From Bacteroidaceae bacterium (GTDB taxonomy: Bacteria; Bacteroidota; Bacteroidia; Bacteroidales; Bacteroidaceae), in contig JAIKZS010000173.1 of NCBI GenBank assembly GCA_024682035.1, positions 1-64,000 on the forward strand: DNA of 64,000 bases, read 5' to 3'. The translations under genes were made by a program, and so were the position numbers. Shown in pieces: positions 19,536 through 29,783 of this stretch (the first letter of the stretch is position 1; each line of letters starts with the position of its first letter). The notes beneath the pieces are model-generated. The model was not told where the DNA came from and did no database searches. It saw only the letters and a list, made by a program, of their open reading frames with translations.

Positions 19536-20204
19536 ATGAAGTATAAATGTTCAATTTGCGGTTACGTGTATGACGATGCGAATGAGGGCGTTTCATTTGC
19601 AGACCTGCCAGATAGCTGGCAATGCCCTTTGTGCGGAGCTCCTAAGGCAGCCTTCGAACCTTTTGAAGAGGAAGTGCCCAAAGAAGTTGCGCCTGCTGCA
19701 CCTGTTGTAGAACAGGCGTTGCAATCTGACGAAATTGATGACTCCATGCAGCAACTGTCGGTAGGACAAATGGCAGCATTATGTTCAAACCTGGCGAGGG
19801 GTTGCGAGAAGCAATACATGCCTAAGGAGTCGTTACTATTTAATGAATTGGCTGAGTGGTTCACACAACATGCTCCAAAAGTTAACGATGCTACAGTAGA
19901 GGCTATTGCCGCACAGTTACAACAAGACATTAAGGACTATAAAACAGTAAATGATACTTGTATACAGCAAAGTGACCGCGGAGCACAGCGTGTTTTAGGA
20001 TGGGGTGAAAAGGCCACTCGCATGCTAAGTTCTTTAATAAGCCGCTACCAACGTGAGGGTGATACCCTACTGGCCGACACTGAGATATGGGTGTGCAGCG
20101 TTTGCGGTTTTGTTTACATAGGGCAGCAGGCCCCTGAACTATGCCCTGTATGCAAGGTACCTGCGTGGAGGTTTAACAAAATTGAAAGGAGGAAACGGCC
20201 ATGA
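19536..20204 (+). CDS. Two-rubredoxin-domain protein with central helical domain
   Basis: N-terminal [13 protein letters not shown]...[13 protein letters not shown] and C-terminal [29 protein letters not shown]. Confidence 0.75.
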   Translation: MKYKCSICGYVYDDANEGVSFADLPDSWQCPLCGAPKAAFEPFEEEVPKEVAPAAPVVEQALQSDEIDDSMQQLSVGQMAALCSNLARGCEKQYMPKESLLFNELAEWFTQHAPKVNDATVEAIAAQLQQDIKDYKTVNDTCIQQSDRGAQRVLGWGEKATRMLSSLISRYQREGDTLLADTEIWVCSVCGFVYIGQQAPELCPVCKVPAWRFNKIERRKRP

Positions 20205-21286
20205 AGTCAACAAGCAAAAAGAAATACGCAGTAAGGAACTTGCGTCTTTGCACCAAAGATTGTTTGTGTCTATATGTCTGCCCTACGGGTGCAACTGACA
20301 CTGAGAATAGTATCATTGACCGCGAGAAGTGCATAGGGTGCGGTGATTGCGCGGATGCTTGTCCGTCGAAGGCAATTTCAATGATTCCAGTTGAAATGCC
20401 GTTACCCCAGGAAAAATCGCAGACGGTTATCAACAGTTTGGACAAGTTGGTAGATCAAAAGGCCCAAACAGAACAAGCTGCCCGCCAAATGGCAGATGCA
20501 ACCGCCAGCGATACAGAAAACAGACTGATGCGGGCTGTTAGCTGCAGCTCACGAGTTATGGCGGAGGATCTGATGCGTGAGGCTGGTTATATGCTCCCCC
20601 AATCGGAAGAATCTTTCAAGTTCCTACAGTCGCTGGTAAACAATCCACCATCTGCTGATTTCCCAATCGAGGTAGCTAAGGAGCTACTTGCAACTATTTC
20701 GTTCCAAAATAAAGATAATAATAACTTAACAAACAATAATATTATGGCTAACAAGTATGAAGGTACCCAGACCGAGAAGAATCTGGAAGCAGCATTTGCT
20801 GGTGAATCAATGGCACGCAATAAATACACCTACTTTGCTTCAAAGGCAAAGAAAGAGGGTTTTGAACAAATAGCTGAACTTTTCTTAAAGACAGCTGACA
20901 ATGAAAAAGAACATGCTAAGATGTGGTATAAAGAGCTGCACGATGGCATTGGATCTACTGCACAGAACCTGAGTGATGCAGCTGATGGCGAAAACTACGA
21001 ATGGACTGACATGTATGAGGGCTTTGCCAAGACAGCTGAGGAAGAAGGCTTCAAGGCATTGGCCATAAAATTCCGTCTGGTGGCAGCTATTGAAAAACGC
21101 CACGAAGAGCGCTATCGTGCACTGCTGAAGAATGTTGAAACAGCTGCTGTATTCGAGAAGAGCGAGGTGAAAGTATGGGAGTGCCGCAACTGCGGACACA
21201 TTGTAGTGGGCACTAAGGCTCCTGAAATTTGCCCTACCTGCGCACATCCAAAGTCTTACTTTGAAATTCACGTGGATAACTTCTAA
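20201..21286 (+). CDS. 4Fe-4S ferredoxin domain protein continuous with rubrerythrin (rubrerythrin start candidate at 20744)
   Basis: Ferredoxin motifs [11 protein letters not shown] and [17 protein letters not shown]-half rubrerythrin [20 protein letters not shown]...EKEHAKM... [22 protein letters not shown]; single open frame. Confidence 0.8.
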   Translation: MKSTSKKKYAVRNLRLCTKDCLCLYVCPTGATDTENSIIDREKCIGCGDCADACPSKAISMIPVEMPLPQEKSQTVINSLDKLVDQKAQTEQAARQMADATASDTENRLMRAVSCSSRVMAEDLMREAGYMLPQSEESFKFLQSLVNNPPSADFPIEVAKELLATISFQNKDNNNLTNNNIMANKYEGTQTEKNLEAAFAGESMARNKYTYFASKAKKEGFEQIAELFLKTADNEKEHAKMWYKELHDGIGSTAQNLSDAADGENYEWTDMYEGFAKTAEEEGFKALAIKFRLVAAIEKRHEERYRALLKNVETAAVFEKSEVKVWECRNCGHIVVGTKAPEICPTCAHPKSYFEIHVDNF

Positions 21287-21407
21287 TTGTTTTTATTGAA
21301 TGGTTGCAGCTTAATGCTGAACGGATTCAAGTCCGATATTGGTAAGTGCAGTCAGACTAAAGAAAGGACCCTGGTGCAAACCATAAAACCTTAAGGGAGA
21401 ACAATTT

Positions 21408-21440
21408 CAGCCGCTTTCGTGTTATTTACGTAAGCGGCTG
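21408..21440 (+). terminator. Rho-independent terminator after rubrerythrin
   Basis: CAGCCGCTT...AAGCGGCTG stem followed by ATTTTAT. Confidence 0.65.
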
Positions 21441-21610
21441 ATTTTATAAAAAAAAGATTTTTAAGCAAAAAAAAAGATAAAAAAGATTATATTTTGATAC
21501 AAGTTATTAATATTTTATATATCTTTACATCGTGATTACAAAACGGGAGCTACAGCCCGATGTAGTCTATAGCAAAAAAAATTACAAAAACAACTAACAA
21601 AAAAAGAGAC

Positions 21611-22372
21611 ATGCAGATAATACTCGCTTCCGCCAAAATAATGAATGACAAGCTGAAGACAGATATCAAAATCAGTCAGTCAACACCCAGCTTTCAGCAA
21701 GAGGCAGAATGCTTTGCCAGAGATATGGCACAGTATGCAACAGAAACGATAGCCGAAATGCTGAACTGCAGTCAGCAGATTGCCGCACAGAACAAGTCAC
21801 GGTACATGCGATTCTTCGAAGATACTTTTAAGCTGCCAGCCATTTTCTCCTATAACGGTCAGGCATACAATCATTTAAAAGCTGATACACTGCATGCAGC
21901 CGACCTCAAATATGCTCAGGAAAAGTTGTGGATTATTTCATTTATGTACGGACTACTCAGGCCACTGGATGCTATTCTGCCTTACAGAATGGAAGGGAAT
22001 ATAGAACTGCCAAGTGGAAAGGGACAAAAAATGTTTGGATTCTGGAGAAGTAGGTTAACAGACAAGCTGATTGAAACAATAAAGGCAGATGACGGGATAT
22101 TAATACATTTGGCAACAGAGGAATACCAGCATTTATTTGACTGGCAGCGGGTAAAAAAAGAAGTACGTATCATTCAGCCACTATTCTATGTACGCAAAGG
22201 CAGCGACCTAAAAATGCAAGCCGTTTGGGCGAAAACTTGCCGAGGTGCAATGACAAGGTTTATCATCGAAAACCGCATTAACAACCCCGAAGAATTAAAA
22301 GCTTTTTGTTACGAAGGGTTTATATATAACGAGCAGTTAGGTGAAGCTAACTATCCACACTTTATCAAATAG
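21611..22372 (+). CDS. yaaA: YaaA family peroxide-stress protein (DUF328)
   Basis: MQIILASAKIM, FSYNGQAYNHLKADTL, FMYGLLRPLDAILPYRMEG. Confidence 0.9.
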   Translation: MQIILASAKIMNDKLKTDIKISQSTPSFQQEAECFARDMAQYATETIAEMLNCSQQIAAQNKSRYMRFFEDTFKLPAIFSYNGQAYNHLKADTLHAADLKYAQEKLWIISFMYGLLRPLDAILPYRMEGNIELPSGKGQKMFGFWRSRLTDKLIETIKADDGILIHLATEEYQHLFDWQRVKKEVRIIQPLFYVRKGSDLKMQAVWAKTCRGAMTRFIIENRINNPEELKAFCYEGFIYNEQLGEANYPHFIK

Positions 22373-22388
22373 GAAGGAAATGATGCTC

Positions 22389-23432
22389 TTAGAAACGTTT
22401 ACCAAGGATGAAACGGGCACGCCACTTGAAATGATCAATTCGAATAAGGTCGGAATCGCCAGCCGATGTGAAGTTATAGACCAATGTTAGCCCAGCAAAG
22501 AAACTCTTATAATAACGCACTAATGAGGCACGTCCTACAACAGACATTTCAGGAAAAGTAGAAGATAAAGACTTAAAATGCCCCATCATGACAAGTTTAT
22601 TTTCACGCCATATTACCAAAGTAGGCAAAGCGGAAAGATGCAACAGCCAATTACGTGAGGGCACATAATTATAACCGTAGCCCACGCCAAGACTAAAGTA
22701 ATTCATTTTAATTTTGCGAAGTCTGTCTTCTTCATAATAGGTATCATCATCAGCATTGCCACTTTCGACATCAATGAGATTCTTATGGAACGAGGCACCT
22801 AACATAAAACTGCCAGCACTGCGTTTCTGAATATACGACTGACTAAAAGCAGCTGGATAAGAAAACTTACGACCATTAAATGCGTAATAAGCATTGAGAA
22901 TGGCACTTTTTTCTTTTATTCTGGATTTTCCATGGAATTTTTCGCCCAACAATACGATTGTCCCGTCAAAATTACCGTTCCTTTCAAAAATAAAATCAAT
23001 ACCAAAGTGATTACCATAAGCATTGATATTAAACTCCGTACTAGTGTGCTTGCCAAATAAATTGGCGGGATTAACTGCCAAAGCGGCTGCTAACCCTCTA
23101 TAATTGGCACTAAGTGTTACGGTGTGGCGCAAAGGATCGCGGAAACGGAACTGTATTTGCCCCAACTCCTCAGCATTCATCTTAAGCGTAAAGTGAGTAC
23201 CAGTGACGTTGTTAATAAGGCGTAAAGTCCATCTCTGAGGAGGTTTCACCACATAATTAGTATCCGTCTTGGGATTGCTTTGGCGCACTTCAAGCACACT
23301 GTCAAGCTTATTGAGAAGGGGAATTTTTATTTGAGCAGTAGCGTTGAAAGACGAAAAAAAAGTTGAAAAGATAAAGCATATAATAAATATAACTTTTCTT
23401 GTTATAGCCAAAAATCTGTCAATTTTTTTCAT
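22389..23432 (-). CDS. DUF4421-like outer-membrane-associated protein
   Basis: Signal peptide, beta-rich sequence, DTNYVVKPPQRWTLRL; family assignment from memory. Confidence 0.55.
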   Translation of the reverse strand: MKKIDRFLAITRKVIFIICFIFSTFFSSFNATAQIKIPLLNKLDSVLEVRQSNPKTDTNYVVKPPQRWTLRLINNVTGTHFTLKMNAEELGQIQFRFRDPLRHTVTLSANYRGLAAALAVNPANLFGKHTSTEFNINAYGNHFGIDFIFERNGNFDGTIVLLGEKFHGKSRIKEKSAILNAYYAFNGRKFSYPAAFSQSYIQKRSAGSFMLGASFHKNLIDVESGNADDDTYYEEDRLRKIKMNYFSLGVGYGYNYVPSRNWLLHLSALPTLVIWRENKLVMMGHFKSLSSTFPEMSVVGRASLVRYYKSFFAGLTLVYNFTSAGDSDLIRIDHFKWRARFILGKRF

Positions 23433-23554
23433 TCAAAATATTTTGAATATTCCCCAAATAAGCGTACTTTTGCAATGGTTTGATTTATCAAATCACTTAT
23501 TTGAATTTCGGTGTGAAGGCAATTGTCTGTGAAGATAGTTGCCTTCTTTAGTAT

Positions 23555-24133
23555 TTACACTTTAACCACGCCACTGAATCCCATGAACGCCATAGCCAAC
23601 AAGCCTGCCACGATCAGTGCTATAGGGGTGCCTTTCATGCCTTTAGGTATATTTACCAAACTCATTTGTTCACGTATACCAGCAAAAAGTATAAGAGCCA
23701 AGCCAAAGCCAATGGCAGTAGCAAAAGCATAGACAACACTTGTAAGCAGGTCATAGTCTTTCTGAATAACCAAAATGGCTACACCAAGTACAGCACAGTT
23801 GGTAGTGATAAGAGGTAGGAACACACCGAGCGCTTGATAGAGCGATGGTGATACCTTCTTGAGCATGATTTCAAGCATTTGTACCAGTGATGCAATCACT
23901 AAGATGAAAGAGATGGTTTGCAAGTATTGCAAATCAAAAACATCGAGCACAAACCTCTGAATAAGATATGTGACAACTGTAGCTAACGTCAGCACAAAAG
24001 CTACTGCAGCACTCATACCCAAGGCGGTATCAATTTTCTTTGATACACCTAGGAACGGACAAATACCTAAGAATTGCGAGAAAATGATGTTATTGACAAA
24101 TATCGCCGCAATAAATATTAATAATAGTTCCAT
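23555..24133 (-). CDS. rnfA: Rnf/Rsx electron transport complex subunit A
   Basis: [34 protein letters not shown]. Confidence 0.93.
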   Translation of the reverse strand: MELLLIFIAAIFVNNIIFSQFLGICPFLGVSKKIDTALGMSAAVAFVLTLATVVTYLIQRFVLDVFDLQYLQTISFILVIASLVQMLEIMLKKVSPSLYQALGVFLPLITTNCAVLGVAILVIQKDYDLLTSVVYAFATAIGFGLALILFAGIREQMSLVNIPKGMKGTPIALIVAGLLAMAFMGFSGVVKV

Positions 24134-24142
24134 AATTCCTCC

Positions 24143-24730
24143 TTATTTAGCTTCTCTTAGTTTGTTGACAATGGCGCAAAGGTAACCCAGTGCAATGAAG
24201 GCTCCAGGAGCCAACACGAAGAGCAACATGCCATAATCTTCAGAAACGAGAGAAAGGTTAAACATTTTACCTGTACCTAACAATTCACGTACAGCACCCA
24301 ACAATGTGAGAGCCAACGTGAAGCCCAAACCTATGCCTAAACCATCAAAGAACGATGATACAGGACCATTCTTAGAGGCAAAAGCCTCGGCACGGCCTAA
24401 CACTATACAGTTTACTACAATAAGCGGAATAAACAACCCCAAAGTCTTATACAGGTCAGGCACATAGGCCTGCATAACCATCTGCAGCAAAGTTACAAAC
24501 GATGCTATGATGACAATGAACGAGGGTATGCGCACCATATTGGGGATGAAATTCTTGACAGCCGCAATAACAGTGTTAGAACATATTAGCACAAAGGCAG
24601 TGGCCAAACCCATAGACATACCATTGATAGCGCTTGAGGTGGTGCCCAATGTAGGACACATACCCAACATCAGCACAAATGTAGGGTTTTCGTTGACGAT
24701 GCCGTTTATTAAAACTTTCAGGTTACTCAT
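24143..24730 (-). CDS. rnfE: Rnf complex subunit E
   Basis: NGIVNENPTFVLMLGMCPTLGTTSSAINGMSMG. Confidence 0.93.
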   Translation of the reverse strand: MSNLKVLINGIVNENPTFVLMLGMCPTLGTTSSAINGMSMGLATAFVLICSNTVIAAVKNFIPNMVRIPSFIVIIASFVTLLQMVMQAYVPDLYKTLGLFIPLIVVNCIVLGRAEAFASKNGPVSSFFDGLGIGLGFTLALTLLGAVRELLGTGKMFNLSLVSEDYGMLLFVLAPGAFIALGYLCAIVNKLREAK

Positions 24731-24751
24731 AATCTAAAATCCCTTCCTAAT

Positions 24752-25402
24752 TCAATTTGCGGCACCTTTAGCGGTAGCCTGTTCAACATTTTGTTTGTCG
24801 GCCTGCTGGGTGGCACCTGTAGCACCATCAACAGCCTGACCGGAGAAAGCGGTATAGGCAGCATTTACGGCCTTTAAGAAGGCACGTGAGGTAATGGTAG
24901 ATGCAGTAATAGCATCAATTTCTCCACCGTCTTTACTTACCGTCAGGGCCCCATTTTTAGGACTCTTACCGGTAATGTCACCTTTGGCACCCCTCTTGAA
25001 CCAAACATCGGCTTTGGCACCCAAGCCTGGGGTCTCGGCGTGACTGAGCAATGAATAATCATTAATTTGTCCGTCTTTGTTGAAACCCACTAAGATAGTA
25101 AGGTTGCCACCGAAGCCCATCACTGATGACTCAACGGCTGCGCCAATGCTTTGGCCACCTTGTGTAGCTGGATAAATCTTATAGGAAACACCATCAACCT
25201 CAACCGTCTTCATTTCATCAATTGGATTATTGTCGAAGCCTGGTACAACGGTGTTGACCGCATCACTCAGCGTCTTAGCGTTGGCGGCAGCTATAGGCTC
25301 TTTGGTTACCTCATTCACAACAGCCAGTAAGCCCACGCAAATAATGGTGATGCCTGTAAGCACCAGCACCATATTCTTTAAAGATGATTCTAATTTCTTC
25401 AT
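24752..25402 (-). CDS. rnfG: Rnf complex subunit G (FMN-binding)
   Basis: SHAETPGLGAKA; DAITASTITSRAF covalent flavin motif. Confidence 0.9.
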   Translation of the reverse strand: MKKLESSLKNMVLVLTGITIICVGLLAVVNEVTKEPIAAANAKTLSDAVNTVVPGFDNNPIDEMKTVEVDGVSYKIYPATQGGQSIGAAVESSVMGFGGNLTILVGFNKDGQINDYSLLSHAETPGLGAKADVWFKRGAKGDITGKSPKNGALTVSKDGGEIDAITASTITSRAFLKAVNAAYTAFSGQAVDGATGATQQADKQNVEQATAKGAAN

Positions 25403-26400
25403 TTCTTTACATTGACAGCTCTGCTGCTGAATCTTTGAGGTTTAACATATGTATTGATAAGAGGTACGAACCCATTCATAATAAATATGGCGAACGACAT
25501 ACCTTCAGGATAAGAACCGAACAAACGGATGATCATTGTGATAAGACCGATGAAAACACCATAAATGAGTTGTCCTCGGTGACTCATAGGCGATGTAACA
25601 TAGTCGGTAGCCATAAAGATAGCACCCAACATAAGACCACCGCTTAATAAATGATATTCGGGTGACGGGTAGGTTGAAGGATCAACGAGATACATAATAC
25701 CAGCAAACACAAACACGGTGACCAGAATGGACACTGGGATGTGCCAGGTAATGATTTTCTTCCATAGCATATAGGCACCGCCCAACAACAATGCCAGTGC
25801 ACTTACTTCACCCAGAGAACCACCAATATTGTTGCCCAGCAGCAAGCCCAATGCATCGGGCAAATCAGCCAGCGCTGCAGTGTTACCAGTAGCGGCCTGT
25901 TTCATAAGGGCTAATGGAGTTGCTGCCGTAGTAGCATCCACATAAGAGGTAAGCTGTCCGGCTACAGGCCAAGAGGTCATTTGCACGGGGAAGGAAATGA
26001 GCAGGAATATACGACCCGCCAATGCTGGGTTGAAGGGGTTACAGCCCAAGCCTCCAAATGACATCTTGCCCACGCCAATTGCGAACAGGGCACCCAGAAT
26101 AATGATCCATATAGGCAAGTTGGAAGGAAGGTTGAAGGCCAGCAACACACCGGTAATGATGGCTGATCCATCGCAAATGGTGAGGCGCTCACACTTCAGG
26201 ATATACTTGCTGATGGCCCACTCGAAGAATACGCAGGCAGCTACTGATACAGCAGTAACGACCAACGCACCAAGGCCAAAAGCCAGCAATGACACCAAAA
26301 AGGCAGGTATGAGGGCTATGAGCACACCATACATGTTTTTCTGCACGCTGTCGTTAGCATGATCGTGGGGCGAAAGTGAAACTAATAACTTATTTTCCAT
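25399..26400 (-). CDS. rnfD: Rnf complex subunit D
   Basis: LVSLSPHDHANDSVQKNMYGVLIALIPA; DGSAIITGVLLAFNLP; ATDYVTSP. Confidence 0.92.
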   Translation of the reverse strand: MENKLLVSLSPHDHANDSVQKNMYGVLIALIPAFLVSLLAFGLGALVVTAVSVAACVFFEWAISKYILKCERLTICDGSAIITGVLLAFNLPSNLPIWIIILGALFAIGVGKMSFGGLGCNPFNPALAGRIFLLISFPVQMTSWPVAGQLTSYVDATTAATPLALMKQAATGNTAALADLPDALGLLLGNNIGGSLGEVSALALLLGGAYMLWKKIITWHIPVSILVTVFVFAGIMYLVDPSTYPSPEYHLLSGGLMLGAIFMATDYVTSPMSHRGQLIYGVFIGLITMIIRLFGSYPEGMSFAIFIMNGFVPLINTYVKPQRFSSRAVNVKK

Positions 26401-26406
26401 CGTAGA

Positions 26407-27744
26407 TTATTTTTTAGCGTTGCGGGCACGAATGATAGCTCCTACCCTTGCCTTACCCAAGCTGATGTAATCAAGCAATGGACGATTGGCAGGACAGGTG
26501 AACTGACAGGCGCCGCAACTCAAGCAGTCCATAATGTCTTCTTTCTCTAATCTCTCAAACTCGGCATGTTCAGCCAGTTGTGCCATTAAATAAGGTTCAA
26601 GACCCATTGGGCAGGCACTAACGCACTTAGCGCAACGGATGCAAGGCTGCACCTCACCACGCTTGGCATCTTTCTGGTTCATAATGGTAATGCCTGATGT
26701 GCCTTTGGCTGTAGGTACATCAGTGTTAACCAGTGCTTTTCCCATCATAGGACCACCACTGATAATTTTACCAGTATCTTCTGGCAGACCACCACATGCA
26801 TCTATGAGCTGCTGAACAGGAGTACCTATACGAGCCAAGAAGTTACTAGGTGTTTTCACCGATTTACCGGTTACAGTGACAACGCGTTCAAACAGAGGTT
26901 TGTTTTTTTGTACTGCCTCATACACCGCAAAGGCTGTACCTACGTTCTGCACCAAAGCGCCAGTAGATATGGGCAGTGCACCACTACCAACATATTTGTT
27001 AGTTATAGCCTGAATAAGTTGTTTTTCACCACCTTGAGGATATTTCATCTTCAGTGGCACCACCTCTACACCAGAAAAATCTTTGGCAGCTTTGCTGAGG
27101 GCAGCTATAGCATCGGGCTTGTTGTTTTCAACACCAATATAAGCTTTGTTAACGCGCATTGATTTCATAAGAATGCTTACACCCACTACAATTTCAGGAG
27201 CATGTTCCAGCATGAGTCGGTGGTCAGCTGTGAGGTAAGGCTCGCACTCTGCACCATTAATAACCACACACTCGGGTTTGAATGCTGGTGGAGGTGAAAG
27301 TTTTACTTGTGTGGGGAAGCAGGCACCACCCATACCAACTATGCCCATATCGGCAACCTTCTTATTAATCTCTTCTGGAGTGAGTGTGCACTCCTTAACC
27401 AGCGTGTCAGTACGGTCAATGCTTTCAAGCCATTCATCGCCTTCTACATCAATAAAGATGGCAGGTTTTGAGTAGCCGCTTGCATCAATAATGGTGTCTA
27501 TTTTAGTCACTTTGCCGCTGACGGATGAATGGATGGCAGCTGACACGAAACCACCAGGTTCCGCAATCTTCTGGCCTACCTTCACCACATCCCCCTTCTG
27601 CACAAGGGGCTTAGCGGGCGCGCCAATGTGCTGTCCCAGCAAGATGGCTACCTTAGCGGGGATGGCTGCTTTGACGATGGGCTGACCTGCTGAAAGTTTA
27701 TTTCCGTGAGGATGAACTCCTCCGATTGAAAATGTCTTCAACAT
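26407..27744 (-). CDS. rnfC: Rnf complex subunit C
   Basis: GIVGMGGACFPTQVKL; ECEPYLTADHRLM; CIRCAKCVSACPMGL and CLSCGACQFTCPA. Confidence 0.93.
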   Translation of the reverse strand: MLKTFSIGGVHPHGNKLSAGQPIVKAAIPAKVAILLGQHIGAPAKPLVQKGDVVKVGQKIAEPGGFVSAAIHSSVSGKVTKIDTIIDASGYSKPAIFIDVEGDEWLESIDRTDTLVKECTLTPEEINKKVADMGIVGMGGACFPTQVKLSPPPAFKPECVVINGAECEPYLTADHRLMLEHAPEIVVGVSILMKSMRVNKAYIGVENNKPDAIAALSKAAKDFSGVEVVPLKMKYPQGGEKQLIQAITNKYVGSGALPISTGALVQNVGTAFAVYEAVQKNKPLFERVVTVTGKSVKTPSNFLARIGTPVQQLIDACGGLPEDTGKIISGGPMMGKALVNTDVPTAKGTSGITIMNQKDAKRGEVQPCIRCAKCVSACPMGLEPYLMAQLAEHAEFERLEKEDIMDCLSCGACQFTCPANRPLLDYISLGKARVGAIIRARNAKK

Positions 27745-27777
27745 AGTATATATTTTATCATTTTTTATTTTATTGAA

Positions 27778-29166
27778 TTACAACAAAGTAGAAGCAATCT
27801 TTTGAACTACTGCTACAGCTTCTTCCTGTGTCTTAGCAGCACGCTTAACAGCTACCAAGCCGGTAGTCTTTACAGGCACTAATGGAGTAGTATCCACCAC
27901 TGGAATTTCGGCTTTACTCGGGTTCTTTGCTGCATTAGCCAACGCCAGAGCAGCTATCTTGGCAACCACATCCACCTTTGGATGAGCAGCGATGTTCACC
28001 AACTCAAAGGCTGGCATCGTTGCCTTAACAGCGGGTTTTTCTACAGCTGGCGCAGCAGGTGCTGCCTGAGATACTTCTGCTGCAGGGGCAGCCTTCAGCA
28101 AAGCAGCAATCTTAGCCATCACCTCGTCTCCACCAACAGAACACATCTTATCGCCTATTCCACCGTCTTTCACAATAGCAGCTGCAAATGCAGGACAATC
28201 GTCAAAGCCGCAAGCACCGCAATTGGCTTGTGGAAGCAAGGCTGCAATAGATGCAGAGCTTGGCATAGCTACAGGCTTAGCAGCAGGTGCCTTAGTCTCG
28301 GCTGGTTTTGCCACTGCAGCAGGCTTTTCTACAGCTGGCTTAACTGGCTTAGGAGGGAAGTTAAGATCTATAATAGCGTGTGTTGGGCACACGTCAACAC
28401 ATTTGCGACATGATTTACACTTATTGTAGTCAATATATGCCACGTTGTTGGTAACAGTAATGGCGCCAAATGGACAAGTCTTTTCGCACTTGCCACAACC
28501 GATACAGCCTACACTGCAGGCTTTGCGAGTAACCGCACCCTTGTCTTTGTTGACACAGCGCACATATACTCGGCGATTCTTCACGCCTTTCTTACGCAGC
28601 TCTATAATACCTTTCGGACAAGCCTTAGCGCAGGCTCCACAGGCAGTACACTTCTCATCGTCAACTTCAGGCAGACCGGTAGTCGGGTTGATGTGAATGG
28701 CGTCGAACTTGCAGGCATTTATACAGTCACCACAGCCTAAACAGCCGTAGCTACAACCTGTTTCACCACCGTAAAGCGCAGCTGCAATAGCACAACTCTT
28801 TACTCCATCATACTGGTTTAGGCGTGGACGGTTGGCACAACTGCCGTTGCAGCGCACCACAGCCACCATGGGTTCTTTTGCCTCAGCCACAAGTCCCATA
28901 ACAGCGGCTATCTTTTCCATAACGGGTTGTCCTCCCACTGGACACATTTTCCCTTCCAGTGATCCATCTTTAACTATGGCGCTAGCCAATCCGTTACAAC
29001 CCGGATAACCGCAACCGCCACAATTCGCCTGAGGCAACACCTCAGCTACCTGCGCGATACGCGGGTCTTCGTACATAGCAAACTTCTTAGAAGTAAGATA
29101 AAGCACTAATGCAGCCACCAGTGCTATCACTCCTATAGAGATTACTGCTATCAGAATTACATTCAT
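27778..29166 (-). CDS. rnfB: Rnf complex subunit B with duplicated C-terminal FeS domain
   Basis: N-terminal TM and NCGGCGYPGCNGLASAIVKDG; multiple CxxCxxCxxxC ferredoxin motifs; second copy NCGACGFDDCPAFAAAIVKDG near 28.1-28.25 kb. Confidence 0.92.
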   Translation of the reverse strand: MNVILIAVISIGVIALVAALVLYLTSKKFAMYEDPRIAQVAEVLPQANCGGCGYPGCNGLASAIVKDGSLEGKMCPVGGQPVMEKIAAVMGLVAEAKEPMVAVVRCNGSCANRPRLNQYDGVKSCAIAAALYGGETGCSYGCLGCGDCINACKFDAIHINPTTGLPEVDDEKCTACGACAKACPKGIIELRKKGVKNRRVYVRCVNKDKGAVTRKACSVGCIGCGKCEKTCPFGAITVTNNVAYIDYNKCKSCRKCVDVCPTHAIIDLNFPPKPVKPAVEKPAAVAKPAETKAPAAKPVAMPSSASIAALLPQANCGACGFDDCPAFAAAIVKDGGIGDKMCSVGGDEVMAKIAALLKAAPAAEVSQAAPAAPAVEKPAVKATMPAFELVNIAAHPKVDVVAKIAALALANAAKNPSKAEIPVVDTTPLVPVKTTGLVAVKRAAKTQEEAVAVVQKIASTLL

Positions 29167-29209
29167 AAATTAGTTAGTATTAAGTTATTGATTATATTCA
29201 ATTAAATTA

Positions 29210-29641
29210 TCAATTTACCTTTGAAATGCTAAAACTAAAAATGCTCTTCATCTTGGTTCTGCCAAAAATGTAGAGCAGTAAATAGTAAACAGCCACACAG
29301 CCCAACGAGTAAAGAGCTACAGCTATTTCATGATCTTTGCCTAACCAATAGGTAAGACCCATAAGCATCGCCATAAACAAGAGCAACGGCAGCAGGTATC
29401 CATACCAAACTGCTTTACGACCCATGCTGGTAGAACCAATAATCCATACCTCTTCACCTACTTGGTAACTAGCAGCCTCTTTGTCGTACACATCAATAAG
29501 GTGTTCCTTAGATTCTGCTGAGGAACAATTGTTTTTGATGCTACAAGACGAACAGGAAGTGGTTTGAGTGATCTTTACTTGAAGGTAGTTACCCTCAATA
29601 TATTCCACAATTCCACTGTGTTTAACCATTTCGTTTTTCAT
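29210..29641 (-). CDS. rseC: RseC/MucC family SoxR-reducing system protein
   Basis: TTSCSSCSIKNNCSSAES plus two TM segments; next to the rnf operon. Confidence 0.8.
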   Translation of the reverse strand: MKNEMVKHSGIVEYIEGNYLQVKITQTTSCSSCSIKNNCSSAESKEHLIDVYDKEAASYQVGEEVWIIGSTSMGRKAVWYGYLLPLLLFMAMLMGLTYWLGKDHEIAVALYSLGCVAVYYLLLYIFGRTKMKSIFSFSISKVN

Positions 29642-29711
29642 GGTATGTACAAAATATTTGAAATATTTTAGTGCAAAAATAATGTATAAAATTGTAAGAA
29701 CAAAATAAAAA

Positions 29712-29736
29712 GGGGATGATTTTAAGTATCATCCCC
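29712..29736 (-). terminator. Hairpin between DUF3078 gene and rseC-rnf operon
   Basis: GGGGATGAT/ATCATCCCC stem. Confidence 0.55.
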
Positions 29737-29783
29737 AAAACTATAAAAATTATATTTTTATGCGCTACAAAAGCATTTGCTGA

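Noticed and set aside
27982-28413. 143-aa plus-strand ORF opposite rnfB
   Set aside because: Antisense to a recognised FeS-motif CDS; Cys/Arg/Ser-rich composition is a reverse-strand artefact.
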